Source: JBGSLA01 sp963709285 (GTDB lineage: Bacteria; Desulfobacterota; Desulfobaccia; Desulfobaccales; 0-14-0-80-60-11). Taken from it: a stretch of DNA of 64,000 nucleotides. The position numbers and the translations under genes were made by a program. This document shows, piece by piece, positions 1 to 8,490 of this stretch. The stretch covers positions 186,001-250,000 of the forward strand of contig CAVPVR010000003.1 of the NCBI GenBank assembly GCA_963709285.1. Reading direction: 5' to 3'. The stretch's first letter is position 1; every line of letters begins with the position of its first letter. A model generated the notes under the pieces. It did not search any database, was not told where the DNA came from, and saw nothing but the letters and a program-made list of their open reading frames with translations.

Positions 1-675
1 TTCTGCCATTGAGTCAAAGGTCTGGACGATGCCCTGATAGAGGCGCCAATGGCCCTCTTGCCAGACAGCCCGCCGGGCGGCCACCACCTGGATCAACCTG
101 AATTGCTCGTCGAAGCGATAGATTTTTACCCCTTCCAGAGTTTGCAGATCTTTCCGGTATAAGAGGATGTTATAAATGGCCCGGTCCCCCTTGTACCAAA
201 AGTGTTCCGGGTTAATGAGGCTGCGGGGGGGCTTCTTTTGAACCTGGGTTTCCCAAAACAGGTTGAGGGTGGCCTGGCTCCAGGGGATCAGATACAGGTG
301 CAAGGCCAGAAGAAACGTCGCCGCCAGGAGCGCCAGGAGAAGTACCGGCCGGGTAAGTTGGAGGATGTCCAGGCCACTGGTTCTGATGGCCATGGTCTCC
401 CGAGTGCGGGTCAAAAGGCCAAACGTCAGTATGGCCCCCAGGAGTACCGCGGGCGACAACACCTGCTCCAGGGCTATGGGAGCCTTGAGCAGGATGTAGC
501 GCCCCATCTCGGCCAACCCCAGGTTCGCCCTCACCAGCTGGTCGATCTTTTCAAAAAAGTCCACCACCAGATAGAGGGTGAGGAAAGCGGTGAGGCTCAA
601 GAAGAAGATCTTGAGAAACTCCCGGGCCACCAGGTTTTCCAGGAGGCGTGGCCGGAGCCTGGGAACAGCTTCCAT
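1..675 (-). CDS. lptG: LPS export permease LptG/LptF family (partial)
   Basis: Inner-membrane permease of the Lpt ABC exporter that extracts lipopolysaccharide and passes it to the periplasmic bridge. The frame is open for 225 codons from an ATG at 675 and leaves the window at base 1, so the C-terminal half (rest of the periplasmic jellyroll and the last membrane helices) is missing. Seen: three hydrophobic segments near residues 21-43, 60-85 and 105-130, the family-typical short stretch MAIRTSGLDILQL after the second helix, then a periplasmic beta-rich part. YjgP/YjgQ family membership is clear; LptG rather than LptF is the likelier but not certain choice. It lies 80 bp downstream of motB on the same strand, but there is no functional link to motility. 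Confidence 0.82.
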   Translation of the reverse strand, partial: MEAVPRLRPRLLENLVAREFLKIFFLSLTAFLTLYLVVDFFEKIDQLVRANLGLAEMGRYILLKAPIALEQVLSPAVLLGAILTFGLLTRTRETMAIRTSGLDILQLTRPVLLLALLAATFLLALHLYLIPWSQATLNLFWETQVQKKPPRSLINPEHFWYKGDRAIYNILLYRKDLQTLEGVKIYRFDEQFRLIQVVAARRAVWQEGHWRLYQGIVQTFDSMAE

Positions 676-755
676 GTTCCTGGCTTATACCAGAAAATTG
701 CTGGATTGTTAAGGAGCTTACCCGTTATTGAGGTACGGTGGTGGAGGGATTCACC

Positions 756-1967
756 TCACCACCCCAGACGTTGGCGAGGCTCCTTACTGGGGTTGGGGGT
801 GTTTCCGGTTATAGGACTCGACAATCCCCCCTGCTGCAATAACTGTTGCACTTCCTCCCGCACCCTGTCCTCTAAGCGGTGGGACGGCGGCGGGACGACG
901 CTTTTCAACACCGGACCAGGGGTGGGGGGAGATTTTTCAGTCTTACGAGCCACTGTTTCCCTGGTCTCAGTGGTCTGGGAGTGAGGCGGCTTGACGGCAT
1001 CCAGGTCGGCTGCCCTGGCAGGGGCGGCTTTTTCCGATGGTATGGCAAGGGGCGAAGGTTTCCCCGCGCCAGAACCAGACGGGACCGGAGCGACAGAGGG
1101 ACTGGGAGCCTTAGTTTTCTCCTGGGATTTGTTTATCTTCTCGAGGAGCTTGGGCATGTCCAGGCGATCCTTCTCGTTTTTGTCTGGAAACATGACAAGG
1201 ATGCTCACCCGCCGGTTCTGGACATCCATGGGGTCCTGAGGGTTGCGTAGTTGTTGGTCGGCGCAGCCTCGCACCGAGGTTATCTGGCCCGGCTTGACCC
1301 CGTCTTCTTCCAGGAGGCGGCGGGCCGCGTTGGCCCGATCCGCGGACAGCTCCCAGTTGGTGTAGTTCTTGGTCCCGTAGGGCCGGCTGTCGGTATGCCC
1401 CTCCACAGTAATGCGGTTGGGAAGTTTCCCCAACTCCTGGGCGATGTGTTTCAACATCTCCTGGGTTTCGCCCTTGAGATTGGCGCTGCCGACATCAAAG
1501 AAATGGGAGTTCTCGCGGTCCAGGAGTTCGATGCGCAGGCCCTCATTGTTGATCTCCAGGAGCACCTGGTCCTTGAGGCGGTCCAACTCCGGCAACTGGG
1601 CGATGACCTCCGTGATGCGCTTTTTCACTTCCTCCAGAGCCCCCCGGCCACTGGTCAGGTCGGGATGGATGGGTGAAGGGGTTTGTAATTCCTGACTATG
1701 TCCGGGAGTGGGCATCTCACCGCCTATGTCGCTGGTTTCCAGAAGCCCCATAGCTCCGGGTAACAACCCGGGATTTTTAAAATATTGGGCCACATTCATG
1801 CGTATGGATTGGCTCTGACTCATGATCCAGAGCACGATAAACAGGGCCATCATGGCGGTGACGAAATCGGCGTACGCCACCTTCCAGGCCCCGCCATGAC
1901 CGGCGTGATGGCTCTTCTTCTTTTTAACGATTCTCGGTTCCGTGGGTTCGTGATGGGCTCCGGACAT
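756..1967 (-). CDS. motB: Flagellar motor stator protein MotB
   Basis: Stator subunit that, with MotA, couples ion flow to flagellar rotation and anchors the stator to peptidoglycan. The N-terminal MotB plug region has one membrane helix (about residues 33-51) carrying the ion-binding aspartate D34 in YADFVTAMMALF. An OmpA-like peptidoglycan-binding domain follows (about 125-262, with VEGHTDSRPYG). The last 140 residues form a proline- and charge-rich tail, which makes the protein (403 aa) longer than usual MotB. It is preceded by motA on the same strand with a 116 bp gap, and GAGGG lies before the ATG. Proton or sodium use cannot be decided from sequence alone. Confidence 0.93.
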   Translation of the reverse strand: MSGAHHEPTEPRIVKKKKSHHAGHGGAWKVAYADFVTAMMALFIVLWIMSQSQSIRMNVAQYFKNPGLLPGAMGLLETSDIGGEMPTPGHSQELQTPSPIHPDLTSGRGALEEVKKRITEVIAQLPELDRLKDQVLLEINNEGLRIELLDRENSHFFDVGSANLKGETQEMLKHIAQELGKLPNRITVEGHTDSRPYGTKNYTNWELSADRANAARRLLEEDGVKPGQITSVRGCADQQLRNPQDPMDVQNRRVSILVMFPDKNEKDRLDMPKLLEKINKSQEKTKAPSPSVAPVPSGSGAGKPSPLAIPSEKAAPARAADLDAVKPPHSQTTETRETVARKTEKSPPTPGPVLKSVVPPPSHRLEDRVREEVQQLLQQGGLSSPITGNTPNPSKEPRQRLGW

Positions 1968-2083
1968 AGGCCCTCGGTGTCCTATAACATATTCAGGTAA
2001 ATGGTAATTAACTCAGCACTACACACCACCGCGTCATGGTTGGCTCGTGGCGAACTGCGACCACATGCTTCTTTCCAGTTCTT

Positions 2084-2998
2084 TTAGGCCTTCACTTTGA
2101 TGGCCCGGCAGGCATCCTCCACTTCGGCAAAGCTGGGGCGAAAGTCGTTGACGATGACCCGGCGGGCGAACTCCACCGCCACGATGGGTGGCATACCCTT
2201 GGCATAAGCCACCACGCCGGCCTTGATGGAACGCAGATATATCTCTTCCATGGCGGCTTGGTGCTCGATCTGGGCGCTCAGAGGCTGAAAGAAGCCATAG
2301 CACAGGAGCACTCCCAGGAAGGTGCCCACCAGGGCCGCGCCCACCTTATGACCCACCTCCGAAGCCGGGCCGCCGATGGCCTGCATGGTGAGGACAATGC
2401 CCAGCACTGCGGCCACAATGCCCAGACCCGGTAGAGAGTCGGCGATACGGGCCAGGGAGTGGGCCGGCTTTTTGCCTTCTTCCTCCTGGATCTCCAGGTC
2501 TGATTCCAGCAAGGCCTCCAGCTCCAGCGGCGGGACCCCCCCCACCACCATGAGTTTGAGGGAATCCACCAGATATTCCAGGGTGTGGTGATTTTTCAAA
2601 ATAAAAGAATACTTGGAGAAAATCTCGCTTTCTTCCGGCTTTTCCACGTGCTGCTCCAGAGTCAGGAGTCCCTTGACCCGAGCCGTCTGAAAAATCTCAT
2701 ACAAGAGCTGCAAGAGCTCCTGTAAGCTCTCCCGGGAAACGTTCGAAGACTTGACCGACCCCAGGACATAGTTCACCATTTTGACCAGGGTGGTCTTGGG
2801 GGTGGAGATAAGCAGGGCCCCGGCCGCGGCGCCCCCGATGATGACGAACTCCGCCCATTGCATGAGGACCAGAAAGTTCCCCCCTTCCAGGAGAAACCCC
2901 CCCAGCACCGAAACCAGAACCACAGCTAAACCAATGAGAACAAACACAGGGAACCCGGGAACAAATAATTCGGCAGGACACGCCTCCCGCCTCGTCAC
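2084..2998 (-). CDS. motA: Flagellar motor stator protein MotA
   Basis: Inner-membrane stator subunit that forms the ion channel with MotB and pushes on the rotor protein FliG. Seen: first membrane helix FVLIGLAVVLVSVLGG followed by a second, a large cytoplasmic loop, and helices 3-4 with the family motif PGLGIVAAVLGIVLTM containing the conserved proline. The longest frame begins at a GTG (2998), giving 304 aa, but MotA proteins normally begin right at the first helix, which would fit the in-frame GTG at 2947 (287 aa). Neither GTG has a strong Shine-Dalgarno sequence, so the start is open. It forms a motA-motB operon. Confidence 0.93.
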   Translation of the reverse strand: MTRREACPAELFVPGFPVFVLIGLAVVLVSVLGGFLLEGGNFLVLMQWAEFVIIGGAAAGALLISTPKTTLVKMVNYVLGSVKSSNVSRESLQELLQLLYEIFQTARVKGLLTLEQHVEKPEESEIFSKYSFILKNHHTLEYLVDSLKLMVVGGVPPLELEALLESDLEIQEEEGKKPAHSLARIADSLPGLGIVAAVLGIVLTMQAIGGPASEVGHKVGAALVGTFLGVLLCYGFFQPLSAQIEHQAAMEEIYLRSIKAGVVAYAKGMPPIVAVEFARRVIVNDFRPSFAEVEDACRAIKVKA

Positions 2999-3057
2999 TC
3001 TGTGTTATCGGCTTGGTCTCCCCGGTTCTTAAAAACCTTCTGACGTTTACCGGGCTC

Positions 3058-3086
3058 TTGCCAAGACCGCCAGCCGTTTTTATAAT
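3058..3086 (+). promoter_or_regulatory. Sigma-70-type promoter for the zinc-ribbon gene
   Basis: TTGCCA at 3058-3063 and a perfect TATAAT at 3081-3086 are separated by 17 bp, pointing right. The first gene downstream is the FmdB-type zinc ribbon at 3121. The site lies between divergent motA and this gene. Confidence 0.6.
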
Positions 3087-3120
3087 GTTGTTAAATTGTC
3101 TGAATAAGGGGAGAATGGGA

Positions 3121-3285
3121 ATGCCTACCTACGAATACCTGTGCGGTAAGTGCGGCGAGGGCTTTGTCCGTATTATGAGCATCAGCGAATATGAAAGCGG
3201 CCAGGTTACCTGCCCCAAGTGCAAGTCCGACGATGTCAAGCAGCAGATGACCAGCTTTATCCCCAAGACCTCCCGGAAAAGCTGA
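3121..3285 (+). CDS. FmdB-family zinc ribbon protein
   Basis: A 54-residue protein that begins MPTYEYLCGKCG and has two CxxC knuckles (CGKC and CPKC), the hallmark of the FmdB/CxxC_CXXC_SSSS regulatory zinc ribbon family. The family is widespread and poorly understood; some members were proposed to regulate formamidase or amidase genes. I placed the start at the ATG at 3121, with GGGGAGA upstream, rather than at an in-frame start at 3013, because all homologues I know begin MPTYEY. It ends 6 bp before the end of the convergent comEC. The C-terminal tail is lysine- and serine-rich. Confidence 0.85.
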   Translation: MPTYEYLCGKCGEGFVRIMSISEYESGQVTCPKCKSDDVKQQMTSFIPKTSRKS

Positions 3286-3291
3286 GGGCCT

Positions 3292-5595
3292 TCAGGGACG
3301 CCACTGCCTGAAGGCCGCGCCCTTCTCGGTGAAGGTCAGGGTCACCGCGCCTTGCCGGGTCAAATAGGTGGGTGGCCGGGAAGGATTGGCTCTCTGGGGC
3401 TCCGGCCCCCGGGAACCATAAAATACCAAACTCTTCGGCTTGAGGCGGGCCACCACTGAGGGGGGCACATCCCCGGGCGCGACGAGAACCGCCAGGGGGC
3501 TATCCTCCGGCCACGGTAGTTTTTCCACCACGGTCTGACGCAGAGGCGGCAGGATCAGGGCCTGCCGTCCCTGGTAGGTTATTTTCAGGGCCACCCCCCA
3601 CCCCCTGTCCCAAGTCGGGTAAGCCAGGGACATACCCCCCAGACTTGTCGGAGGGTTCATTCTGTCCAGGGATAGGCCCGGGCGCCCGGCGTCTCCCAGC
3701 CGGTTCATCAGGTCCACCACCTTCCCCTCCGGCCGGCGGCCCCGCCACCAGAATCCCCCGATGTCGAACTGCTCCGCCAGGGTGAGCATCTCCTGGGCGT
3801 TGCGGGCATTGAGATTGAGGGCCAGCACTGCGTCCAGATGCCGAAACTGGCGCCACTGGAGGTAGCCGGGGAGCGGACCCATTCCTCCTCCCTTCCAACC
3901 CGGCCAGATGTCCAACGCGGCGGTCACCGCCACCCGCTGCCCCCCGGGGGCCACCAGGATGCCATCCAGTCCGGTGTAGCTGTCCAGAACAATGATTTCA
4001 CAGGACTGGTGAGTCCATAACAAAGGTAGCGCTATAGTGGTGGCCAAGATTGCCGTACCCAGGGCCGCGCCGGCCCAGGTCCAGGTGCTCCGCCGCAGTG
4101 GAAAAACCAGAAATATCACCGCATAGATCAGCGCCACTTGGAGCCAGGTGGGGGGGGGCACGGTGATGCCGCTCCCCGGCAACCGGGCAGTCCAGCCAAT
4201 AATGAGGTATCCCAGTTTCAAGGGCAGGCTCCCCGCAACCAGGAGCACCTGGGCCAAAGAAGTAAGGGAGAAAACCTCCGCCAGGACCGCCAGCCCCCCC
4301 AAAGGCAGGGACAGCATCAGGACCAGGGGGATGGCCACCAGATTCACCAGGAAACCGTAAAGAGAAACTACCTGGAAATAGTGGGCCACCAGGGGCGCGG
4401 TGATCAAGGAAGCTACCGCCGACAGGGCCAGGGCCTCGGTGAGGCCTCGCCTCAGCCGGGAGTTCCAGCCCAGCCGCAGGTTTGCCGAGGCGGATGCTTC
4501 TGCTTTGGTGCCAAACCAGCGGGGCAGGAAATAGAGAAGCCCTGACACCGCTGCAAAGCTGAGTTGAAAGGACACCGAAAAAAGCCGCAGGGGGCTCAGG
4601 ATCAGGATCACTAGAGCTGCCAGGGCCAGGGCGCTCCAGACCTCACGAGGCCGCCCCAACAGTACGAGAAGGAGATAGGCCAGTACCATGACTTCAGCCC
4701 GCTGAGTAGCGGGTGAACCGCCGGCCAGATGGGCGTAGGACACCACCGGCAAGGCGGCCGCCACGGTAGCGATTTTCATGACATTAACCCGGAGAAGCAC
4801 CCAGGGAAAACACCTGAGAAGCCAGAAAACCAGGAAATAGGTGACTGCAGCCAGGGCGCCCAGGTGCAGGCCGCTGATGGCCAGCAGGTGGCTGGTGCCG
4901 GTGCGGCTGAACTGCTGCCGCATCTCCGGGGTGACCTCTCCCTGGTCACCCAGGAGCATGGCCAGATACATGGCCCGGGTGGTGGGGGCCATGCCCTGCA
5001 ACAGCCGGCGGACACCGGCCCGCAGGCGCTCGGCCACAGAAGGGGCTTCCGAAGAGGCCAGGAGAACCAGGTGGGTGGAGTCTGACAGGTGCATCTGCCG
5101 GTAGATGCCTTCCGCTGCCAGGTGCCTGGGCTGGTTCCACGACCCGGGGTTCAGGAGGGTCCGGGGCTGCCGAAGGGTGCCCCGCACTGCGACTTCGGTG
5201 CCCAACGGTGGGAGCGTCAGGGCTGGGGCGGTGACCGGGAGGGTAACCATGAGGTTTCCGGTAGCCGGGACCCAACCTGTGGGACTCTTCCAGGCATCAA
5301 CCGCTAGGTAAAGCCGCACCCGCTCCGGGCGCACCCGGCTGGGGCGGTACAGGCGGCCGGAGAGGACCACTACTTCATCGGGAGCAAGGCGGGCCAGGTG
5401 ATGCGGGGGGAAATTCGGCGTCAGGGCTTGGTGGTAGAGCCCCACCCCCAGGACCAGAAAAAAGAGGAGAGGTGCGGCCCAGGCCAGCAGGTACTTCCAG
5501 TAAAGCTGGCTTATGGCCGGAAACCTGGAGGACAACCCCATCACCCACCTGGGGAAACGGTCCGGTCCCGCTGCCAGGCTTCCAGGCTTCGCCAT
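3292..5595 (-). CDS. comEC: DNA uptake channel ComEC/Rec2
   Basis: Inner-membrane channel thought to carry single-stranded DNA into the cytoplasm during natural transformation. At 767 aa it is full length. Order: N-terminal helices and an OB-like DUF4131 domain (about 30-190), the Competence domain (about 205-500) with the signature SHLLAISGLHLG and many membrane helices, and a C-terminal region where ComEC normally has a metallo-beta-lactamase-like domain. Here that last part looks degenerate: the usual LDVGQGDA is replaced by VLDSYTGLDG, and the HxHxDH metal-ligand motif by NLNARNAQ. No comEA or pilus gene is close by. An in-frame second ATG (residue 19) is a possible alternative start. Confidence 0.88.
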   Translation of the reverse strand: MAKPGSLAAGPDRFPRWVMGLSSRFPAISQLYWKYLLAWAAPLLFFLVLGVGLYHQALTPNFPPHHLARLAPDEVVVLSGRLYRPSRVRPERVRLYLAVDAWKSPTGWVPATGNLMVTLPVTAPALTLPPLGTEVAVRGTLRQPRTLLNPGSWNQPRHLAAEGIYRQMHLSDSTHLVLLASSEAPSVAERLRAGVRRLLQGMAPTTRAMYLAMLLGDQGEVTPEMRQQFSRTGTSHLLAISGLHLGALAAVTYFLVFWLLRCFPWVLLRVNVMKIATVAAALPVVSYAHLAGGSPATQRAEVMVLAYLLLVLLGRPREVWSALALAALVILILSPLRLFSVSFQLSFAAVSGLLYFLPRWFGTKAEASASANLRLGWNSRLRRGLTEALALSAVASLITAPLVAHYFQVVSLYGFLVNLVAIPLVLMLSLPLGGLAVLAEVFSLTSLAQVLLVAGSLPLKLGYLIIGWTARLPGSGITVPPPTWLQVALIYAVIFLVFPLRRSTWTWAGAALGTAILATTIALPLLWTHQSCEIIVLDSYTGLDGILVAPGGQRVAVTAALDIWPGWKGGGMGPLPGYLQWRQFRHLDAVLALNLNARNAQEMLTLAEQFDIGGFWWRGRRPEGKVVDLMNRLGDAGRPGLSLDRMNPPTSLGGMSLAYPTWDRGWGVALKITYQGRQALILPPLRQTVVEKLPWPEDSPLAVLVAPGDVPPSVVARLKPKSLVFYGSRGPEPQRANPSRPPTYLTRQGAVTLTFTEKGAAFRQWRP

Positions 5596-5603
5596 AAATC
5601 TAT

Positions 5604-5650
5604 CTAAGGTTATTCCTTATAATTTTCCATTAATCTAAGGAAAATCCTTA
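5604..5650. promoter_or_regulatory. Two tandem palindromes upstream of comEC
   Basis: Two copies of a 16-bp imperfect palindrome CTAAGG-N4-TCCTTA sit at 5604-5619 and 5635-5650, 31 bp start to start, which is about three helical turns. They lie 9 bp upstream of the comEC ATG. A TTGACA box facing comEC is at 5669-5674. The arrangement resembles an operator pair, but the regulator is unknown. Confidence 0.4.
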
Positions 5651-5872
5651 AGGGTAATTATTAGGGATGTCAAGTTTTTTCTGGAATGATCAAGCCCACC
5701 AGGTTACCGGCAGGTCGTCGGAACAAAGGTTTTTTAGGGTCGACCCACGCCGGAGGGGGGAAGAGTTTTTTCTGGTGGAGAGCTTCTGACCCGGGATTTC
5801 TCCCGGAAAGGAGAGCTACTTTATTTTATGAGGGCCTGTCCAAGACACATGGCAGTCTTTGGGAGGAGCATC

Positions 5873-5968
5873 ATGACGAAAAGCCGGGAATCAATTTTCT
5901 TTCAATCATCACCCGTTTCAGGTAATTCAGTCGGTTCCTCATTGCCGTCCGGTGCGCTTGTCCGCTGA
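5873..5968 (+). CDS. Possible 31-residue small ORF
   Basis: An ATG at 5873 is preceded by a strong ribosome-binding sequence GGGAGGAG with 4 nt spacing. The frame runs 31 codons to a TGA and gives a serine-rich peptide with no recognisable domain. It overlaps the 3' end of the leftward small membrane-protein gene. It may be a true small protein, a leader peptide or a stump of a lost gene; the ribosome-binding site is the only positive evidence. The rest of 5651-5938 shows no other gene. Confidence 0.25.
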   Translation: MTKSRESIFFQSSPVSGNSVGSSLPSGALVR

Positions 5969-6190
5969 ACCCCGGAAAGAGGTTAAAAAATATAACCCAA
6001 CCAGGACAGCCAGGAGACCGACCAAAGCCACAGCCAACCAGACCCCGGGGATCTGCAATCCCCAGGCGGCGCCCGCCAAGCCCAACATCAAAGCCAAAAC
6101 CACCGGCACCAGGGGTCTTTTTACCCCGGTCCCCGGGGTGTTTTTTTTCTCCTCGGTAGCGTGGCCCTGCTCTGTTTCCTTTTCTGGCAT
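5939..6190 (-). CDS. Small two-helix membrane protein
   Basis: An 83-residue protein with a charged N-terminus (residues 1-25), two adjoining hydrophobic segments (about 26-46 and 50-70) and a basic tail. It resembles small helical-hairpin inner-membrane proteins, but I do not recognise the family. The ATG at 6190 has AAGG about 8 nt upstream. The gene is isolated: comEC lies ahead on the same strand after 340 bp, and the transglycosylase diverges to the right after an AT-rich 285 bp gap. A real gene is likely, the function unknown. Confidence 0.55.
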   Translation of the reverse strand: MPEKETEQGHATEEKKNTPGTGVKRPLVPVVLALMLGLAGAAWGLQIPGVWLAVALVGLLAVLVGLYFLTSFRGSADKRTGRQ

Positions 6191-6475
6191 GAATCTTGCC
6201 TTTAATTAATGTAAAAATATGCCGAAGAGTAATGATAATACCGCATAGGATTTAGTGTGTCTTTTCACATGTCATGGAGGGCCTGTCCTTATCATGCATA
6301 CACTTTTTAAGAGGACACGTGCCCTCAGCTTTTGATAAAAACCAGTGCTATCATTTCTCCTGGCAATATGGAAAAAAAAATGAAAAAAATTCAATATCCA
6401 CCTGCCAGGTTTAAAAACTTACTTGACAAATACCTTGTTGTTGTTGAATAGTACTTTCTAATTAAACAAAAGCTT

Positions 6476-7384
6476 ATGCGGTACTTGACTCTTTTTCTGT
6501 CTGTAACCATTATATGGCTGGCTTCTGCGGAACTAGCCGTAGCCGGCACCGCCGCCGCCCTGATGAAAACCCGTGAAGGCTCGCTGGTGCTGGAAGGTAA
6601 GGAAAAGAGGACCAAAGCTTCCGCCCCTGCCAAGAAAGATACCCTCCACACCATGCTCAGCCGGGAAGTCCAGGTATACATTTTCCGCGGCACTACCCGG
6701 GTTTGGCCCCGGCCCTATGTTTTGGGGCAGACCCGGTTTTACCGGCCGGTGGGGCGCTATCGCAGACTGGCCGGACCTTATCTGGAAAGCCTCATCCAGA
6801 AATATGGCAACCACTATGGGGTGGATCCCTCCCTGGTCCGGGCTGTGATGCGCCATGAATCGGGTTTCAACCCCCATGCCGTCTCCCCCAAAGGGGCCCA
6901 GGGCCTCATGCAGCTCATGCCAGGCACCGCTTCCTTGATGGGGGTAAATAACCCCTTCGACCCCGAGCAAAATGTCGCCGGAGGAGTGGGATATCTCCGT
7001 CACTGCCTGGACCGTTTCGGTCATAACGTGCCCATGGCGGTGGCGGCCTATAATGCAGGGCCGGCCCGGGTGGCCAAGTCTAATGGCGTGCCGGCCATCC
7101 CGGAGACCCAGGCCTTTGTGAAAAATGTCCTGGGAACCTACACCGGCAGATCCCCAGGCCCCCTTCCCCAGGCCAAATCTCCCGACCAACCCAAAGCCAA
7201 AATGGCCACCAGCAATTCTTCTGACAAATCTCTTGACAAAAGAATTCTTCCTGCGTCCCCTCGGCCGGTTTCAGCTAATGCCGAGGGAAACCCGGTTGCT
7301 CCCCGGCCCCAGGCCAAGGTCATTGTGGTCCGTTACCCCAAAACCAAGCGGGTGGCGGAGGCCAAACCCAAGGGCGCCGACTAG
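6476..7384 (+). CDS. Periplasmic lytic transglycosylase (SLT domain)
   Basis: Cleaves the MurNAc-GlcNAc bond of peptidoglycan to give 1,6-anhydro products. The 302 aa protein has a signal peptide (about 1-23), a linker, and a C-terminal-type goose-lysozyme-like SLT domain (about 100-215). The catalytic glutamate is E128 in MRHESGF, followed by the family motifs GAQGLMQLMPGTA and AVAAYNAGP. After the domain comes a tail of about 85 residues rich in Pro, Lys and Ser. The start codon follows a hydrophobic signal directly, and no better ATG lies upstream. It belongs to the Slt/MltC-like membrane-free group. It is flanked by unrelated genes, so it is probably expressed alone. Confidence 0.88.
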   Translation: MRYLTLFLSVTIIWLASAELAVAGTAAALMKTREGSLVLEGKEKRTKASAPAKKDTLHTMLSREVQVYIFRGTTRVWPRPYVLGQTRFYRPVGRYRRLAGPYLESLIQKYGNHYGVDPSLVRAVMRHESGFNPHAVSPKGAQGLMQLMPGTASLMGVNNPFDPEQNVAGGVGYLRHCLDRFGHNVPMAVAAYNAGPARVAKSNGVPAIPETQAFVKNVLGTYTGRSPGPLPQAKSPDQPKAKMATSNSSDKSLDKRILPASPRPVSANAEGNPVAPRPQAKVIVVRYPKTKRVAEAKPKGAD

Positions 7385-7447
7385 CTTCCCGATATCTTTT
7401 CCTCCATCGATTCCCCTCACTCAAAGGCCAGTGTTAAGTCCCCCCTG

Positions 7448-8395
7448 TCAAACCAACACGGTATGTCGGGCAGAAGCCGTTACCCGGGCCCCCTGCCCCA
7501 CCACGCAGTCTTCCAAGGTGAGCCCTGGAGCTATCCAGGCCCGGTCCCAGGCCACCACGTTTTTCAGCCGCGTTTCCCGCCCCACCTGGACTTCCCGCCC
7601 CAGGCAGACGCCCCCGGCGCAGATGACCCCTTCCTCCAAGCCGGTTCCGGCACCCAGCAGGGGGTCCGCCAGCGGCGGAAAAAACCTGGCCAGCTCGGGG
7701 CAAGCTCCCGAAAGCAACCTGTGGTGGGCTGCCAGGTAAGCTTCAGGGGTGCCCAGGTCCTGCCAAAAGTGCCCTGAGACCACTAACGCCGCCAGACGCT
7801 CACCCTGGGCCATGGCCTGCCGCCAGGCCGCCACCAGGTCGGCCGGGCCCTTTTCCGGAAGCCACTTCAACATCCGGTGATTTACCACCTGGATGCCGGT
7901 GTAAGCCAGAGCCGGGCCGGAAGGTTTCTGAGGCGGCGCCCCGATGCCCGCCACCCGTTCCTCCCGGTCGATCCAGACCGTGTTATACGGCGGGCAGTCG
8001 TGCAACACCAGGGTGGCTAGGGCCTCCTCCCGGCGCCCCCGAAAAATTTCCGCCAGGTCCAGGTTGGTCAGGATATCGGCGTTTACAGCCAACAACGGCC
8101 TATCCCCCAGAGCTTCTGCCAAAGAACGCAAGCCACCGCCGGTGCCGAGAATCTCAGGCTCGTGCCGAACCACCACCTCCAGGCCCTGGGGTCTGTTGGC
8201 TTCTAAAAAATGCTGCACCTGGTCCGGTAGGTGATGGGTGTTAACCGCCACCCGGAGGGCGCCGGCCTCCCGGAGCTGGGCCAGCACCACCCCTAACAGG
8301 GGCCGGTTGAGCACCGGCACCAGCGCCTTGGGGGTCGCGTAGGTTAACGGCCTCAGCCGCGTCCCCAACCCCGCCGCCAAAATGGCTACCTGCAT
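7448..8395 (-). CDS. Sugar-phosphate nucleotidyltransferase
   Basis: Transfers a nucleotide onto a sugar 1-phosphate to form an NDP-sugar. The N-terminal half carries the signature GLGTRLRPLT (residues 9-18) with the lysine in PKALVPV, and VNADILTN for metal binding. The C-terminal part (about 240-315) shows short hexapeptide-like repeats of a left-handed beta helix. The closest families are mannose-1-phosphate guanylyltransferase and N-acetylmuramate-1-phosphate uridylyltransferase (MurU). No peptidoglycan-recycling kinase (AmgK) or mannose gene adjoins it, so the substrate stays open. Confidence 0.8.
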   Translation of the reverse strand: MQVAILAAGLGTRLRPLTYATPKALVPVLNRPLLGVVLAQLREAGALRVAVNTHHLPDQVQHFLEANRPQGLEVVVRHEPEILGTGGGLRSLAEALGDRPLLAVNADILTNLDLAEIFRGRREEALATLVLHDCPPYNTVWIDREERVAGIGAPPQKPSGPALAYTGIQVVNHRMLKWLPEKGPADLVAAWRQAMAQGERLAALVVSGHFWQDLGTPEAYLAAHHRLLSGACPELARFFPPLADPLLGAGTGLEEGVICAGGVCLGREVQVGRETRLKNVVAWDRAWIAPGLTLEDCVVGQGARVTASARHTVLV

Positions 8396-8431
8396 GGATT
8401 TGGCTGCTTTTGTGCGGGAGCATGAGTGTCA

Positions 8432-8451
8432 GGGCACGGCTCGCCGTGTCC
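8432..8451. repeat. REP-like palindrome, copy 1
   Basis: A near-perfect hairpin GGGCACGGC-TC-GCCGTGTCC lies between the nucleotidyltransferase and the adenosine-specific kinase gene. It has the same core as the perfect palindrome at 47437-47458. Confidence 0.5.
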
Positions 8452-8490
8452 AAATTCTGGAAGGCTACGCCTCCGGTCCTCTCCCCAACA

